A DNA stretch of 64,000 nucleotides from Caulobacterales bacterium (GTDB taxonomy: Bacteria; Pseudomonadota; Alphaproteobacteria; Caulobacterales; Caulobacteraceae), in contig JAFLCS010000002.1 in the NCBI GenBank assembly GCA_017302105.1, positions 313,001 to 377,000 of the forward strand, written 5' to 3'. Positions 43,444 to 52,864 of this stretch are shown here, piece after piece (within the stretch, counting starts at the first letter, position 1; every line of letters starts with the position of its first letter). The translations under genes and the position numbers were made by a program. The notes beneath the pieces are model-generated. The model saw nothing but the letters and a program-made list of their open reading frames with translations. It did no database searches and was not told where the DNA came from.

Positions 43444-44147
43444 CAGACGGTCTCCCTCTGGCGGACGGTGCGCTGTTCGATACGCTTCTCGGGCGTCGAC
43501 TTGATGATGCGGTCGACATAGATGCCCGGCGTGTGGATGTGGTCGGGGTCGAGCGCGCCGGTCGGGACGATCTCCTCGACCTCGACCACGCAGGCCTTTC
43601 CGGCGGTAGCCATCATCGGATTGAAATTCCGGGCCGTCTTGCGGAACACCAGATTGCCGCGCTCGTCAGCCTTCCAGGCTTTGACGATGCTGAGGTCGGC
43701 GACCAGGCCGGTCTCCATCACATAGTCGCGTCCATCAAAGTTACGCACTTCCTTACCCTCGGCCACCAGGGTGCCGACGCCGGTGGCGGTGAAGAAGGCC
43801 GGGATGCCGGCTCCCCCCGCGCGGATGCGTTCGGCCAGGGTGCCCTGCGGGTTGAACTCCAGCTCCAGCTCTCCGGCCAGGTACTGGCGTTCGAACTCCT
43901 TGTTCTCGCCGACGTAGGACGAGATCATCTTCTTGATCTGGCGGGTTTCCAGCAACTGGCCCAGGCCAAAGCCGTCGACGCCGGCATTGTTCGAGATGAC
44001 CGTGATGTCACGCGTTCCAGAATCGCGCAGCGCGGCGATCAGGAACTCTGGAATGCCACACAGGCCGAAACCGCCGGACATGACGGTCATACCGTCGAAA
44101 GTCAGCCCCTCAAGGGCGCTCCTGGCATCTGGATAGACCTTGCGCAT
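43443..44147 (-). CDS. scoA: 3-oxoacid CoA-transferase subunit A
   Basis: The 234-residue subunit has the glycine-rich [20 protein letters not shown] that binds Co[17 protein letters not shown] and [15 protein letters not shown]. Together with scoB it forms the heterotetrameric succinyl-CoA:3-ketoacid CoA-transferase. Length and motifs are normal. Confidence 0.94.
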   Translation of the reverse strand: MRKVYPDARSALEGLTFDGMTVMSGGFGLCGIPEFLIAALRDSGTRDITVISNNAGVDGFGLGQLLETRQIKKMISSYVGENKEFERQYLAGELELEFNPQGTLAERIRAGGAGIPAFFTATGVGTLVAEGKEVRNFDGRDYVMETGLVADLSIVKAWKADERGNLVFRKTARNFNPMMATAGKACVVEVEEIVPTGALDPDHIHTPGIYVDRIIKSTPEKRIEQRTVRQRETV

Positions 44148-44245
44148 GGATCTTCGGCTCCTCGTTCATCGCCTGATGAATTACGGCGTGTGCACGAGGC
44201 TTCCTAGGGGGAAGGCGCGTTCGGGGCAAGGGTTGCGGTGTCGCG

Positions 44246-45868
44246 TCAGGCGACCTGACGGTGATCCGTCGCGTTCGCGTCCTCGGCCGGCGGGAACAAG
44301 GCAGCGTTGATGGCCTGCATGAGGCGCTCGGGCTTGATGGGCTTCTCAACGACCGAAGCCATGCCGTTGGCCACATACCGTTTGGCGTCTTCGGGATCGG
44401 CATTCGCCGTCAGGGCGATGATCGGGATATCAGCCTTGTCCGAGCCGAGGGCGCGGATGGCGTGCGTCGCCTCAACGCCGTCCATGCGCGGCATCTTGAT
44501 GTCCATCAGGATTAGATCATAGCGGCCCGACTGGACGGCCTCGACGGCTTCGACGCCATCTTCGGCCTGAGCGGACGTGCAGCCGAACATTTCGCACAGG
44601 GCCTGGGCGACGATACGGTTGGTGCCGTTGTCGTCCACGATCAGGATATGGGGCTGGGCGAAGCCCTGATCGCTCGGCCGGATCGGCGCACCCTGAGAGG
44701 CAATCTGGTGGGCTTCCTGGGCGACGCGCGGAGCCGTCAGGTCAAAGACGAAGGTACAGCCCTGGCCAGGGTTCGATTCGACGCGAATCGTTCCTCCCAT
44801 GGCGGACAGGACCTGGTGGCAGATCGGAAGGCCGAGGCCCCCGACGCGACTACCGTCGTGTGCACTGGCGATCTCGAAGAGTCCCGCGACCCGCTCAGGA
44901 GCGATGCCTGGGCCATTGTCGCGCACGCGGGCCTTGACGGAGATGACCTCGCCACGGGCGCTGGCGACCAATGAGGCCTCAACGACGCCGTTGCGGGCGA
45001 ATTTGAGCGCATTGGCGATCAGATGGTTGAACACCTGGCGCAGTCGCGAGCCGTCCAGCTCTGCGGCCAGCTCCGTGTCCCCCTCGAAGCCGATCATCAG
45101 ATTGACGCCGTCCTGCACCGCGCGAGGGCCCCAGATGTCCTGGAGGTCGTCCATCAACTGGCGCAGCAGCACAGGCTGCGGATCGAGCGACAGCTCGCCC
45201 GCCTCGGCGCGGGCCAAGTCAAGCGCGTCCTCAAGGATCCGAAGCGTCGTCTCCGACGAGTCCATGATCGTCTGAACATAGGCCTGGGAGTCCGGCCCCA
45301 GGGGCTGACGACGCAGCAGCTCGGCCACCGCCGCCACGCCGTTCATCGGCGTGCGCAGCTCGCGACTGAGCAATGACAGGAACCCGGAACGGGCCTGGGC
45401 GGCGGCCACAATGGCCCGGTCGGCCTCGGCGCGGACCGTCTTGATATCCGCGCGAACGAGATCAGCATCCTTGCGCAGATCATGCTCGGCCTTGAGCAGC
45501 GTCAGCAGGCTGCATACGCCTTTGTAGGCACCGGCCTCACTGACCACGAAGCCCCGGCGCAGGTTAGCGACACTTTGCGCCAGCAGGACATCGGCCAGGC
45601 CTGCCAGCTTGGTCGAGACATCCACGACGACCGGTTCGATGTCCATCAGTTCGCTGACGGGACGGGCCAGGGTCGCCGCCGAGCCATTGGCGCGTGCCAG
45701 AGTGCTTAGAAAGCGGTCCCGTTCCAGGACGCCGACCGTGCGGCCGTCCTCGACGACAGGCAGGACCAGGGCGTCGGGATTGGTTTCGAATCGCATCAGG
45801 GCCGCGCCGCAAACGGCGTCGGGGCTCAGGGGATCCAGGTGGTCAATGTACGCGGCAATCGTCGGCAT
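44246..45868 (-). CDS. CBS-domain hybrid histidine kinase/response regulator lacking the phospho-acceptor His
   Basis: Start ATG 45868 (MPTIAAYIDHLDPLSP) gives 540 residues; an ATG 16 codons upstream is possible. Residues 1-130 form two CBS-like modules, then a coiled linker, a HisKA-like dimerisation helix (160-225), an HATPase domain with N-box NHLIANALKFA (281-291), G1 DNGPGIAP and G2 GGLGLPICH, and a C-terminal receiver with HILIVDDNG and the phospho-acceptor Asp456 in LILMDIKMPRMDG. In the H-box the usual SHELRTP reads SRELRTP: Arg169 (codon CGC, complement of 45362-45364) replaces the histidine. No membrane segments, so it is cytosolic. CBS domains suggest nucleotide sensing. Confidence 0.9.
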   Translation of the reverse strand: MPTIAAYIDHLDPLSPDAVCGAALMRFETNPDALVLPVVEDGRTVGVLERDRFLSTLARANGSAATLARPVSELMDIEPVVVDVSTKLAGLADVLLAQSVANLRRGFVVSEAGAYKGVCSLLTLLKAEHDLRKDADLVRADIKTVRAEADRAIVAAAQARSGFLSLLSRELRTPMNGVAAVAELLRRQPLGPDSQAYVQTIMDSSETTLRILEDALDLARAEAGELSLDPQPVLLRQLMDDLQDIWGPRAVQDGVNLMIGFEGDTELAAELDGSRLRQVFNHLIANALKFARNGVVEASLVASARGEVISVKARVRDNGPGIAPERVAGLFEIASAHDGSRVGGLGLPICHQVLSAMGGTIRVESNPGQGCTFVFDLTAPRVAQEAHQIASQGAPIRPSDQGFAQPHILIVDDNGTNRIVAQALCEMFGCTSAQAEDGVEAVEAVQSGRYDLILMDIKMPRMDGVEATHAIRALGSDKADIPIIALTANADPEDAKRYVANGMASVVEKPIKPERLMQAINAALFPPAEDANATDHRQVA

Positions 45869-45947
45869 ACTGGGGCCGGGCTCCTTGAATAGACGCCAGA
45901 GTATCCACAGGAGCATTTTCAGAACCGTTAAACTGAAACTGATCGGA

Positions 45948-46280
45948 TTACGGTGACGGCGTCACCTCGTTCGCGACCCAATTCAGGAAGGGGATCGACG
46001 ACCCGAGCACCGACGTGTCGAGGGCGACGACCGCCGGGACGTCATACGGGTGCTCCGCCACGATGAAGGCCGAAAGCTCGGCCGTTCGCTCCGCCGTGGT
46101 CTTGAAGATGGCGATCGTTTCGCAGGTCACCTCGATACCGTCGGCCCAGCGATACAGGGACTGTCCTTGGGGCAGGACGTTGACGCAGGCGCAGAGCCGG
46201 GCCGACACCGCCGCCCGTGCCACGCTTTCGGCGGTTTCCGCATCGGGCCAGGTAGTGTAGAGGAGCGCGATCTTATTCAC
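45948..46280 (-). CDS. cutA: CutA divalent-cation tolerance protein
   Basis: GTG 46280 (VNKIALLYTTWPDAETAE) has AAAGGG 7 bases upstream and gives 110 residues, the family norm; ATG 46298 is an alternative. CutA landmarks are RLCACVNVLPQGQSLYRW, ETIAIFKTT and HPYDVPAVVALD. A small ferredoxin-like trimeric protein linked to metal tolerance in E. coli, though its biochemical job remains unclear. Divergent from queC. Confidence 0.92.
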   Translation of the reverse strand: MNKIALLYTTWPDAETAESVARAAVSARLCACVNVLPQGQSLYRWADGIEVTCETIAIFKTTAERTAELSAFIVAEHPYDVPAVVALDTSVLGSSIPFLNWVANEVTPSP

Positions 46281-46331
46281 GTCTGAGCCCTTTGTCATGC
46301 GCGCGGCCCCCGGGCCGACCGCAGGTTTGTC

Positions 46332-47054
46332 ATGTCCGAAACCGCCTCCACACCGCAAGGGTCGGCCCTGGTCCTGTTTTCAGGCGGCCAGGATTCGGCC
46401 GCCTGTCTGGCCTGGGCGCTCGACCGGTATGGGCGGGTCGAGACGGTCGGCTTTGACTACGGTCAGCGTCATGCGGTGGAACTCGAGGCGCGCCGCGTGC
46501 TGCTGGACCGCTTGCCGCGTCTGAAGTCGGACTGGGTCGGGCGCTTGGGTAAGGACCACAGCGTCGACATCCGCGGCTTCGGCCAGATCGCCTCCAGCGC
46601 CCTGACCGAGGACCGGGCCATCGAGATGGATGAACGCGGCTTGCCGTCCAGCTTCGTGCCGGGCCGCAATCTGGTGTTCCTGACCTATGCGGCGGCCCTG
46701 GCCGACCGGCGCGGCATGACCGTTCTGGTGGGTGGAATGTGTGAGACCGATTTCTCGGGCTATCCAGACTGTCGGCGTGACACGCTCGATGCGCTTCAGT
46801 CGGCCCTGAAGCTCGGCATGGCGCGCGATTTCCGGATAGAGACGCCGCTTATGGCCCTGACCAAGGCCCAGACCTGGGCGCTGGCCCACGACATCGGCGG
46901 TGATCCCCTGGTCGCGCTGATCCTGGAGGACAGCCACACTTGTTATCTGGGCGAGCGGGGCCGGCGACACCCCTGGGGCTACGGCTGCGGGACCTGCCCG
47001 GCCTGCGAGCTGCGCGCCGCCGGCTGGGCCGAATACGTCGGGGTCGCCGCATGA
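46332..47054 (+). CDS. queC: 7-cyano-7-deazaguanine synthase
   Basis: Converts 7-carboxy-7-deazaguanine to preQ0 with ATP and ammonia on the way to queuosine. The PP-loop [16 protein letters not shown] is at the N-terminus, [17 protein letters not shown] in the middle, and the four zinc cysteines in DSHTC and GCGTCPACE at the end. Length 240 is normal. Start has GCAGG upstream. Its stop overlaps the queE start (ATGA). Confidence 0.95.
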   Translation: MSETASTPQGSALVLFSGGQDSAACLAWALDRYGRVETVGFDYGQRHAVELEARRVLLDRLPRLKSDWVGRLGKDHSVDIRGFGQIASSALTEDRAIEMDERGLPSSFVPGRNLVFLTYAAALADRRGMTVLVGGMCETDFSGYPDCRRDTLDALQSALKLGMARDFRIETPLMALTKAQTWALAHDIGGDPLVALILEDSHTCYLGERGRRHPWGYGCGTCPACELRAAGWAEYVGVAA

Positions 47055-47686
47055 CCTATTCGGCCAAGGAGATCTTCCTCACCGTCCAGGGCGAGGGCGG
47101 CCAGGCGGGCCGCGCGGCGGTGTTCCTGCGCTTCGCCGGCTGCAATCTGTGGAACGGACTGGAGAGCCACCGGGCTATGGCGGTCTGCACCTTCTGCGAC
47201 ACCGACTTCGTCGGCATGGACGGGGAGGGCGGTGGTCGGTTCGAGACGGCAGACTTGCTGGCCGACGCCGTCGCCGCCAAATGGATCGGGGCCGAGGGCC
47301 AGCCCCGGCTGGTTGTCTGCACCGGCGGCGAGCCGCTGCTGCAACTGGACCCGCCGCTGATCGAGGCCCTTCGCACGCGCGGCTTTGACATTGCGGTCGA
47401 GACCAACGGCACCTTGGCCGCGCCGGACGGAATCAACTGGATCTGCGTCAGCCCCAAGGCCGATGCGCCGGTCGTTCAGATCCATGGGCAGGAACTGAAG
47501 CTGGTCTATCCGCAGGACAAGGCCCGGCCCGAACGGTTTGCCCATCTCGATTTCGAACGCTTCTGGCTCCAGCCCATGGACGGGCCGGACCTGGAGGCGA
47601 ACACCCGCGCGGCGGTGGACTACTGCCTCGCCCATCCCCAGTGGCGCCTCAGCGTCCAGACCCACAAATATATCGGCGTCAAATGA
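47051..47686 (+). CDS. queE: 7-carboxy-7-deazaguanine synthase
   Basis: A radical-SAM enzyme that rearranges 6-carboxytetrahydropterin to 7-carboxy-7-deazaguanine. The start ATG 47051 ([18 protein letters not shown]) overlaps queC; the longer frame upstream is a shadow. The cluster cysteines have the CX14CX2C spacing seen in some QueE proteins (CNLWNGLES ... VCTFCDTDF). [10 protein letters not shown] and AVETNGTLA follow. 211 residues. Overlaps queD by 4 bases. Confidence 0.94.
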   Translation: MTYSAKEIFLTVQGEGGQAGRAAVFLRFAGCNLWNGLESHRAMAVCTFCDTDFVGMDGEGGGRFETADLLADAVAAKWIGAEGQPRLVVCTGGEPLLQLDPPLIEALRTRGFDIAVETNGTLAAPDGINWICVSPKADAPVVQIHGQELKLVYPQDKARPERFAHLDFERFWLQPMDGPDLEANTRAAVDYCLAHPQWRLSVQTHKYIGVK

Positions 47687-48051
47687 GCCAGATCTTTGAA
47701 GTTACCAAGGCCACGCATTTCGATGCAGCTCACCATTTTCCCATGGGGCCGGAGGGTAGCCCGCACCGGCGCGTCCACGGCCATTCGTTCCTCGTCGAGG
47801 CCACCGTGCGCGGTGCTCGGACGGGCGACATGGGCTTTGTCGTGGATCTGACGAAGCTGGAGGCGGGCTTGAAGGCAGCGGCGGCAGAGCTGGATCATAG
47901 CCTGCTGAACGACCACTCCGGACTGGAAAAGCCGAGCCTTGAGGCTCTGTGTCTGTGGTTCGCCAACCGCCTGATGCCCGAGTTTCCGGGTCTGTCGAAA
48001 ATCACCCTGCTGCGCCCCACCATCGGCGAGCGCTGCGTGCTGGAGATTTAG
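47683..48051 (+). CDS. queD: 6-carboxy-5,6,7,8-tetrahydropterin synthase (QueD), atypical active site
   Basis: ATG 47683 ([18 protein letters not shown]) gives 122 residues; the zinc histidines are in FDAAHHF and VHGHSF, and the Asp-His pair in ELDHSLLND. In E. coli QueD the catalytic Cys is in KCGRLHGH; here the aligned residue is His (SPHRRVHGH). Position in queC-queE-queD argues that the enzyme still makes the QueE substrate, perhaps with a different catalytic residue. Its stop overlaps the converging small lipoprotein gene by 4 bases. Confidence 0.9.
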   Translation: MSQIFEVTKATHFDAAHHFPMGPEGSPHRRVHGHSFLVEATVRGARTGDMGFVVDLTKLEAGLKAAAAELDHSLLNDHSGLEKPSLEALCLWFANRLMPEFPGLSKITLLRPTIGERCVLEI

Positions 48052-48311
48052 GGGCGATAGACCGAGCAGTCCTCGTTGGACCCGCGCCGGACGCGGCGTT
48101 CGCATTCGCGGCGCATCTCGCGCATATCCTCGGCATCGGAGGTCGTGACCGCATCGACCCCGGCCCCAACGACGGCTCCGGCGGCCCCGGCTGCGGCCCC
48201 GACGAGGGCACCCGCTGTCCCGACGACGGCCCCGGCCAGGCAGCCCTGCAGGCCGAGCGAAGCCGTCAGAACGGTTGCCAGGGCAAGGGGACGGGCGATT
48301 TGGATCGACAT
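48048..48311 (-). CDS. Small lipoprotein with glycine-zipper segment
   Basis: An 87-residue protein with a lipoprotein signal (lipobox LQGC, Cys about 24), followed by a Gly/Ala/Val stretch (VVGTAGALVGAAAGAAGAVV) typical of glycine-zipper membrane helices, and a charged C-terminus with two Cys. Likely an envelope protein of unknown function. It converges on queD with a 4-base overlap. Confidence 0.75.
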   Translation of the reverse strand: MSIQIARPLALATVLTASLGLQGCLAGAVVGTAGALVGAAAGAAGAVVGAGVDAVTTSDAEDMREMRRECERRVRRGSNEDCSVYRP

Positions 48312-48380
48312 GGCGGGCTCCTAACGGACGCCCAGGCTAAACCCGCCATGGTTAGCGCAATATGACCACCGCAGGTCGAT

Positions 48381-49079
48381 TTAGCGGCTGTCGACCATCA
48401 CCAGTTCAGCATCTTCCAGAGCACGGATGATCAGTTCGGCTTCGTCCTTGATGGCGGCACCGTCGCGGTGGCCGATGGTCACGCCATTGATGTCGACCGC
48501 ACCGACCGCCGGCACCAGATAGCCGCGCCGGCCTGCTGCCAGCGGATAGCGGATTTCTTCGCCGGCCTTCAGCGTTGCGCCCAGCACGCGGGCGTCGGCG
48601 TTGATCTTGAGCGCGCCGTCGTCTCCCGTCATGCCCGAGGCCAAGACCTCGAACCTGCCGTCGCGGTGCGCCTTGGGAAACGGCTTCTGGTCCCAGCTCG
48701 GTGCGGCACCGGGCCTGTCGGTCTCGATCCAGATCTGAAACAGGGTCGTGGCCTCGGGCTCCATATTGTATTCGGCGTGGCGAACGCCGGAGCCCGCGCT
48801 CATCACCTGGACGTCGCCGGCCCCGGTGCGGCCCTTGTTGCCCATGGAATCCTGATGCGTGATCGCGCCTTTGCGGACGTAGGTGATGATCTCCATGTCG
48901 GCGTGCGGATGCGGCGGAAAGCCCGAGTTGGCCGCGATGGTGTCGTCGTTCCACACCCGCAGCCGGCCCCAGCCCATGTTGTCAGGGTCATAGTGGCTCG
49001 CGAACGAAAAATGATGCTTGGCGTCCAGCCAGCCGTGATTGGCACCGCCAAGTTTGTCGAAGGGTCTGCGCTCGATCAT
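48381..49079 (-). CDS. Pirin family protein
   Basis: A 232-residue bicupin with the metal-binding motif FPPHPHADMEIITYVRKGAI, HQDSMGNKG, VMSAGSGVRHAEYN and the second cupin domain. Similar to YhhW/quercetinase-type pirins that oxidise flavonols; here the substrate is unknown. Monocistronic, with an upstream gap of 165 bases leading into an AT-rich patch. Confidence 0.92.
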   Translation of the reverse strand: MIERRPFDKLGGANHGWLDAKHHFSFASHYDPDNMGWGRLRVWNDDTIAANSGFPPHPHADMEIITYVRKGAITHQDSMGNKGRTGAGDVQVMSAGSGVRHAEYNMEPEATTLFQIWIETDRPGAAPSWDQKPFPKAHRDGRFEVLASGMTGDDGALKINADARVLGATLKAGEEIRYPLAAGRRGYLVPAVGAVDINGVTIGHRDGAAIKDEAELIIRALEDAELVMVDSR

Positions 49080-49140
49080 CTGAGGTCCTCCCGAAAGATG
49101 GTGTCAGGGGAGATATAGGTAACAGATACGATTACGGAAT

Positions 49141-49520
49141 GGGGCGATCAACAGGGTGCTTAGAGGTGGCGGAAATTCCTACTTACTTCCTATTTTGGAC
49201 GATATAACTCAGAATAATTTTGACCTATTTGAACAAATTTTGAGATGATTGATAAGTGGCTAATGTGGTCGTATGAGAAAAAAATGACAAATGCAACAAA
49301 CGAAAAGTTATCAATAAAAAGTCAGAATATTATAGACACTTTAAATGATGCTGAACAGGCTGCGGGTAATGCAGGAAAAGAAACACTTCACCTATCTAGT
49401 CTAGCTGACAAAACTAATCAGCCCGTATTTAAAAAGGCTGCTAATAGATGGGCTCTTGTTTACGATAATTGGCGTAAGGCAATCGAAGAGTTGCGAAAGG
49501 CTCTTTCGGTCTCGCGATAA
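49141..49520 (+). other. AT-rich island between pirin and aroC
   Basis: By hand count 49201-49500 has 106 G/C of 300 (about 35%), against clearly GC-rich neighbours on both sides. It has long A runs and codons rare elsewhere in the window (AAA, AAT, TTA, ATA). The change ends sharply at the aroC stop (49525). No IS ends, integrase or tRNA flank it. Signs of recent transfer or of a relic gene. Confidence 0.85.
49245..49520 (+). CDS. AT-rich orphan gene, small helical protein
   Basis: ATG 49245 (MIDKWLMWSYEKKMTNATNE) starts 91 residues rich in Lys, Asn, Glu and Ala, with long helices (IIDTLNDAEQAAGNAGKETL, NRWALVYDNWRKAIEELRK). No signal or membrane segment. The Shine-Dalgarno site is weak, and ATG 49284 is a possible later start. 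No family is recognised. Codon use is unlike every neighbour, so it is foreign or a decayed remnant. It ends 4 bases before aroC on the opposite strand. Confidence 0.6.
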   Translation: MIDKWLMWSYEKKMTNATNEKLSIKSQNIIDTLNDAEQAAGNAGKETLHLSSLADKTNQPVFKKAANRWALVYDNWRKAIEELRKALSVSR

Positions 49521-49524
49521 GCAA

Positions 49525-50607
49525 TCATCCCATCTGCCCCCGGTGCCGCAGCATCGCATCCGCCAGCACGCAGGCGGCCATGGCTTCGACCACCGGGACG
49601 GCGCGGATGCCGACGCAGGGGTCGTGGCGGCCCTTGGTTCGGACTTCGGTTTCGGTGCCGTCGCGGGTGATCGACTGGCGCGGCGTCAGGATGGAGGAGG
49701 TCGGCTTGAAGGCGACGCGTGCGGTGATCGGCTGGCCGGTTGAAATGCCGCCCAGCACGCCGCCGGCCTTGTTGGACAGGAACACCGGCTGGCCATTGGG
49801 GCCCAGGCGCATCTCGTCGGCGTTCTGTTCGCCCGACAGCTCGGCCGAGCCGAAGCCGGCGCCGATGTCGACCCCCTTGGCGGCGTTGATCGACATCATG
49901 GCCCCCGCCAGTTCGGCGTCCAGCTTGCCATAGACGGGCGCGCCCCAGCCGACGGGAACGCCGGTAACTTGGAGCGCCACAACAGCGCCGATGGACGAGC
50001 CGGCCTTGCGAACCTCGTCCAGATACTGCTCCCAGCCGGAGGTGTCGGCGGTCGCTGCGTTCAGCGGATTGGATTCGACTGCGCCGAAGTCGATTTGTTC
50101 GTCCGTCAGCCGGTGCGGCCCGATCTGGACCAGTCCGGCCCGGATCATCACCCCATCACCCAGAACCTTGCGGGCCACGGCCCCAGCGGCGACGCGCATG
50201 GCGGTCTCGCGGGCCGAGGAGCGGCCGCCGCCCCGGTGGTCGCGCACGCCGTATTTGGCCTGATAGACATAGTCGGCGTGGCCCGGCCGATAGGCGCGGG
50301 CGATGTCGCCATAGTCTTTGGAGCGCGCGTCGGTGTTCTCGATCATCAGGCTGATTGGCGTGCCGGTAGTGATCGGCCCGGCGCCGTCGTCAAACACGCC
50401 CGACAGGATCCGCACCTGATCGGCCTCGCCGCGCTGAGTGACGAACCTGGAGCCGCCGGGCTTGCGCCGGTCCAGCCACGGCTGGATGTCGGCCTCAGTC
50501 AGGGCGATACCGGGTGGGCAGCCGTCGACCACACAGCCGATCGCCGGCCCATGGCTCTCGCCCCAGGTCGTCACGCGAAACAGATGGCCGAAGCTGTTGT
50601 GGGACAT
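49525..50607 (-). CDS. aroC: Chorismate synthase
   Basis: Last step of the shikimate pathway, FMN-dependent elimination of phosphate from EPSP. The 360-residue protein begins [20 protein letters not shown] (signature 1), contains [46 protein letters not shown] and the C-terminal [17 protein letters not shown]. Normal length and motif set. It is separated by 33 bases from the J-domain gene upstream on the same strand. Confidence 0.96.
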   Translation of the reverse strand: MSHNSFGHLFRVTTWGESHGPAIGCVVDGCPPGIALTEADIQPWLDRRKPGGSRFVTQRGEADQVRILSGVFDDGAGPITTGTPISLMIENTDARSKDYGDIARAYRPGHADYVYQAKYGVRDHRGGGRSSARETAMRVAAGAVARKVLGDGVMIRAGLVQIGPHRLTDEQIDFGAVESNPLNAATADTSGWEQYLDEVRKAGSSIGAVVALQVTGVPVGWGAPVYGKLDAELAGAMMSINAAKGVDIGAGFGSAELSGEQNADEMRLGPNGQPVFLSNKAGGVLGGISTGQPITARVAFKPTSSILTPRQSITRDGTETEVRTKGRHDPCVGIRAVPVVEAMAACVLADAMLRHRGQMG

Positions 50608-50640
50608 GGATGCAGGCTTAGCCGAGCGCGGCGCGCGCGC

Positions 50641-51384
50641 CTATCCCCGGCGCATCCAGGTACGCTTGAAGCGACCGAGGCGTTCGTCGACGGGATTGGA
50701 TCGGACCTGAGAAGCGGGTTTCAGCGTCAGGAACAGATGCCCCCGAGCATTGCCGCCGCGCGCTGGCAGGCCTTGATCCTTGAGGCGTAGCCGATAGGGA
50801 GCGGGCAGGGCCGGTGGGGCCGTCACAGCGTGATCGCCGTGCGGGCTGGTCACCTTCAGACGACCGCCATGGCTAAGCAGGGCCGGCTCGACCTCGCAGT
50901 CCAGCCACAGATCATCTCCGATGACCCGCAGGCCGTCTGTGCTGCGCACCTTGACCGTCATCATCAAGTCCGACCCATCGTTGGCCTGGCCAGCCAGGCG
51001 TACGGTTTCTCCTGGGCGAAGGCCGGCCGGCAGACGCAAGCCAAGGCTGCGGCCAGGAGCGACCGTGACCTTGCGTGCAAGACCCAGCACGGCCTCGGAA
51101 GGTGTAATCTCCAGAATTCTGAGGTCGTCATCAGGCGGGCCGACCGGAGGCACGGGTTCGGCGGCCCAGGCTGAACGCGCCGCCTGACGGGCCGTGTCGA
51201 GGGATTGTAATAGCCGATAGGCCTCGGCGATCCGGCGGAACTGCGCCTCATCGCCGCCTTGGTCCGGGTGGGTGCCCTTGGCCGCTTCACGAAACGCCGC
51301 AGACAGCACGGCGCCACCCGCAGGGCCCTTGAGGCCGAGCAGGTTGCAGGCGTCCTTGGAGGTCATCGGCCGAGCAGCAGGCAT
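50641..51384 (-). CDS. J-domain protein with DnaJ C-terminal domain
   Basis: A 247-residue cochaperone. A J-domain at residues 8-65 has the HPD triad (KGTHPDQGGDEAQFRRIAEA) that stimulates Hsp70. There is no Gly/Phe or zinc domain; a DnaJ C-terminal peptide-binding part follows (GLRLPAGLRPGETVRLAGQ, YRLRLKDQGLPARGGNARGH). The arrangement resembles CbpA. Start may be ATG 51384 or ATG 51366 (MTSKDACNLLGL). Divergent from pdxH. Confidence 0.88.
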   Translation of the reverse strand: MPAARPMTSKDACNLLGLKGPAGGAVLSAAFREAAKGTHPDQGGDEAQFRRIAEAYRLLQSLDTARQAARSAWAAEPVPPVGPPDDDLRILEITPSEAVLGLARKVTVAPGRSLGLRLPAGLRPGETVRLAGQANDGSDLMMTVKVRSTDGLRVIGDDLWLDCEVEPALLSHGGRLKVTSPHGDHAVTAPPALPAPYRLRLKDQGLPARGGNARGHLFLTLKPASQVRSNPVDERLGRFKRTWMRRG

Positions 51385-51445
51385 ATCGACGGCGACGCTT
51401 ACGCCGAGCCTCTGAAAACCCCGTTAAGCGCGCTATAGGACGGTC

Positions 51446-52111
51446 ATGAGCCGCGACACCCGCATCCCGCCCAGCCCATCCGCAGAGGACTATGCCCGTC
51501 AGCTGGCCGCTAACGGCGACGAGGCCGAGTTCGAGCGTGATGAACCCTTCACGCTGTTCGGTGACTGGTTGGCCCTTGCTCGCGAGAGGGAGCCGAACGA
51601 CGCGAATGCCATGGCCCTGGCCACCGCAGACGCGACCGGGCTGCCGGATTGCCGCATGGTGCTTCTCAAGGATTTCGACACTCAGGGCTTCGTCTTCTAT
51701 TCCAATGCCGAGAGCGCCAAGGGCCGACAACTGACGGAAAACCCTCGGGCAGCGTTGCTGTTTCACTGGAAATCGCTGCGCCGGCAGGTGCGGGCGCGGG
51801 GGCGGATCACCCCGGTGACAACCGAAGAGGCCGACGCCTATTTCGTCAGCCGGGCGCGCGAGGCCCGCATCGGGGCCTGGGCCTCGGATCAGTCACGGCC
51901 GCTTGAGGGCCGGTTCGCGCTTGAGAAGCGGGTCGCGGACTACGGGCTGAAATTCGGCCTGGGCGAGGTGCCTCGCCCGGCTCACTGGACGGGCTGGCGG
52001 CTGGCCCCGGATCAGATCGAGTTTTGGCGCGATCGTCCGTTTCGCCTGCACGACCGCCTACAGTTCGCCCGATCCGACGGTGGGTGGAGCCGTACCCGGC
52101 TCTATCCCTGA
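51446..52111 (+). CDS. pdxH: Pyridoxamine 5'-phosphate oxidase
   Basis: FMN-dependent oxidation of PNP/PMP to pyridoxal 5'-phosphate. The 221-residue protein has [64 protein letters not shown] and the C-terminal [18 protein letters not shown] and WSRTRLYP. The conserved end shows that its stop is correct, although the converging TetR gene overlaps its last 54 bases. Confidence 0.95.
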   Translation: MSRDTRIPPSPSAEDYARQLAANGDEAEFERDEPFTLFGDWLALAREREPNDANAMALATADATGLPDCRMVLLKDFDTQGFVFYSNAESAKGRQLTENPRAALLFHWKSLRRQVRARGRITPVTTEEADAYFVSRAREARIGAWASDQSRPLEGRFALEKRVADYGLKFGLGEVPRPAHWTGWRLAPDQIEFWRDRPFRLHDRLQFARSDGGWSRTRLYP

Positions 52112-52765
52112 CCCATTATCCACAGCCCCCCTTTTATTTGCGGTCGGATGGCTTGGTGCATAGCGTGCCAGGAACGTCTGGACGGCGTCATCTGCGATCT
52201 GATCGACGTCGCGACTCAGCTCATGCGTGTCGCCCATCATCATGGCTGACATGAACAATGGATGCTCGATCATTCCCATGAGCTGGCCGGCGGCCCAGGC
52301 GGGATCGGGAACCGACAACCCGCCCTCGGCCGTCAGATCCTCCAGCGCCGCGATCAGCGGGGCCCCGACCTCTCGCTTGCCGCGCTCATAGACATCCCGC
52401 GCGGCCTGAGGGATCCGGTTACGTTCAGCCGCGATCAGCCGCAGCACTGCACGCACGAACGGGTCGGACAGGAACTGGGCATAGCCTCGCGTGAAGGCAC
52501 GAACCCGCTCGCATGGCAGGCCGGAATCGAACCTGACGGCGCGCATGATCCCGACGAATTCTTCGGCGGTATCGAGGATCATGTGATGGAACAGCTCTGA
52601 TTTCGACGGGAAATGGATGTAGAGGGTGGCCGTCGACACCTGTGCAGCACGGGCGATCTGCCCCATGGCCGCTCGGTTGAACCCTTCCCTGAGGAAGCGC
52701 TCTCGCGCCTTATCGAGAATCACCCTGCGTTTGTCGTCAAACTCGGCATCTGAGTCGCCCGTCAT
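52058..52765 (-). CDS. TetR/AcrR family transcriptional regulator
   Basis: The 235-residue protein has the TetR DNA-binding domain: [20 protein letters not shown] and [20 protein letters not shown]. The ligand-binding part resembles AcrR/TetR_C types with a conserved FIGIM-like helix ([13 protein letters not shown]). The last 18 codons overlap the end of pdxH in antisense, giving a low-complexity tail that may not matter. No target operator or obvious partner is seen; udk lies upstream on the same strand, 99 bases away. Confidence 0.88.
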   Translation of the reverse strand: MTGDSDAEFDDKRRVILDKARERFLREGFNRAAMGQIARAAQVSTATLYIHFPSKSELFHHMILDTAEEFVGIMRAVRFDSGLPCERVRAFTRGYAQFLSDPFVRAVLRLIAAERNRIPQAARDVYERGKREVGAPLIAALEDLTAEGGLSVPDPAWAAGQLMGMIEHPLFMSAMMMGDTHELSRDVDQIADDAVQTFLARYAPSHPTANKRGAVDNGSGIEPGTAPPTVGSGEL

Positions 52766-52864
52766 TCACCCTCGCGCTTCTTCAGTCGGACGCCCGTTTC
52801 CCTGTCAACTCTGACTCTTAGTCTGCCGCACCCGCGTTCGGCAACCCCAGCGCGCATTGATTAT

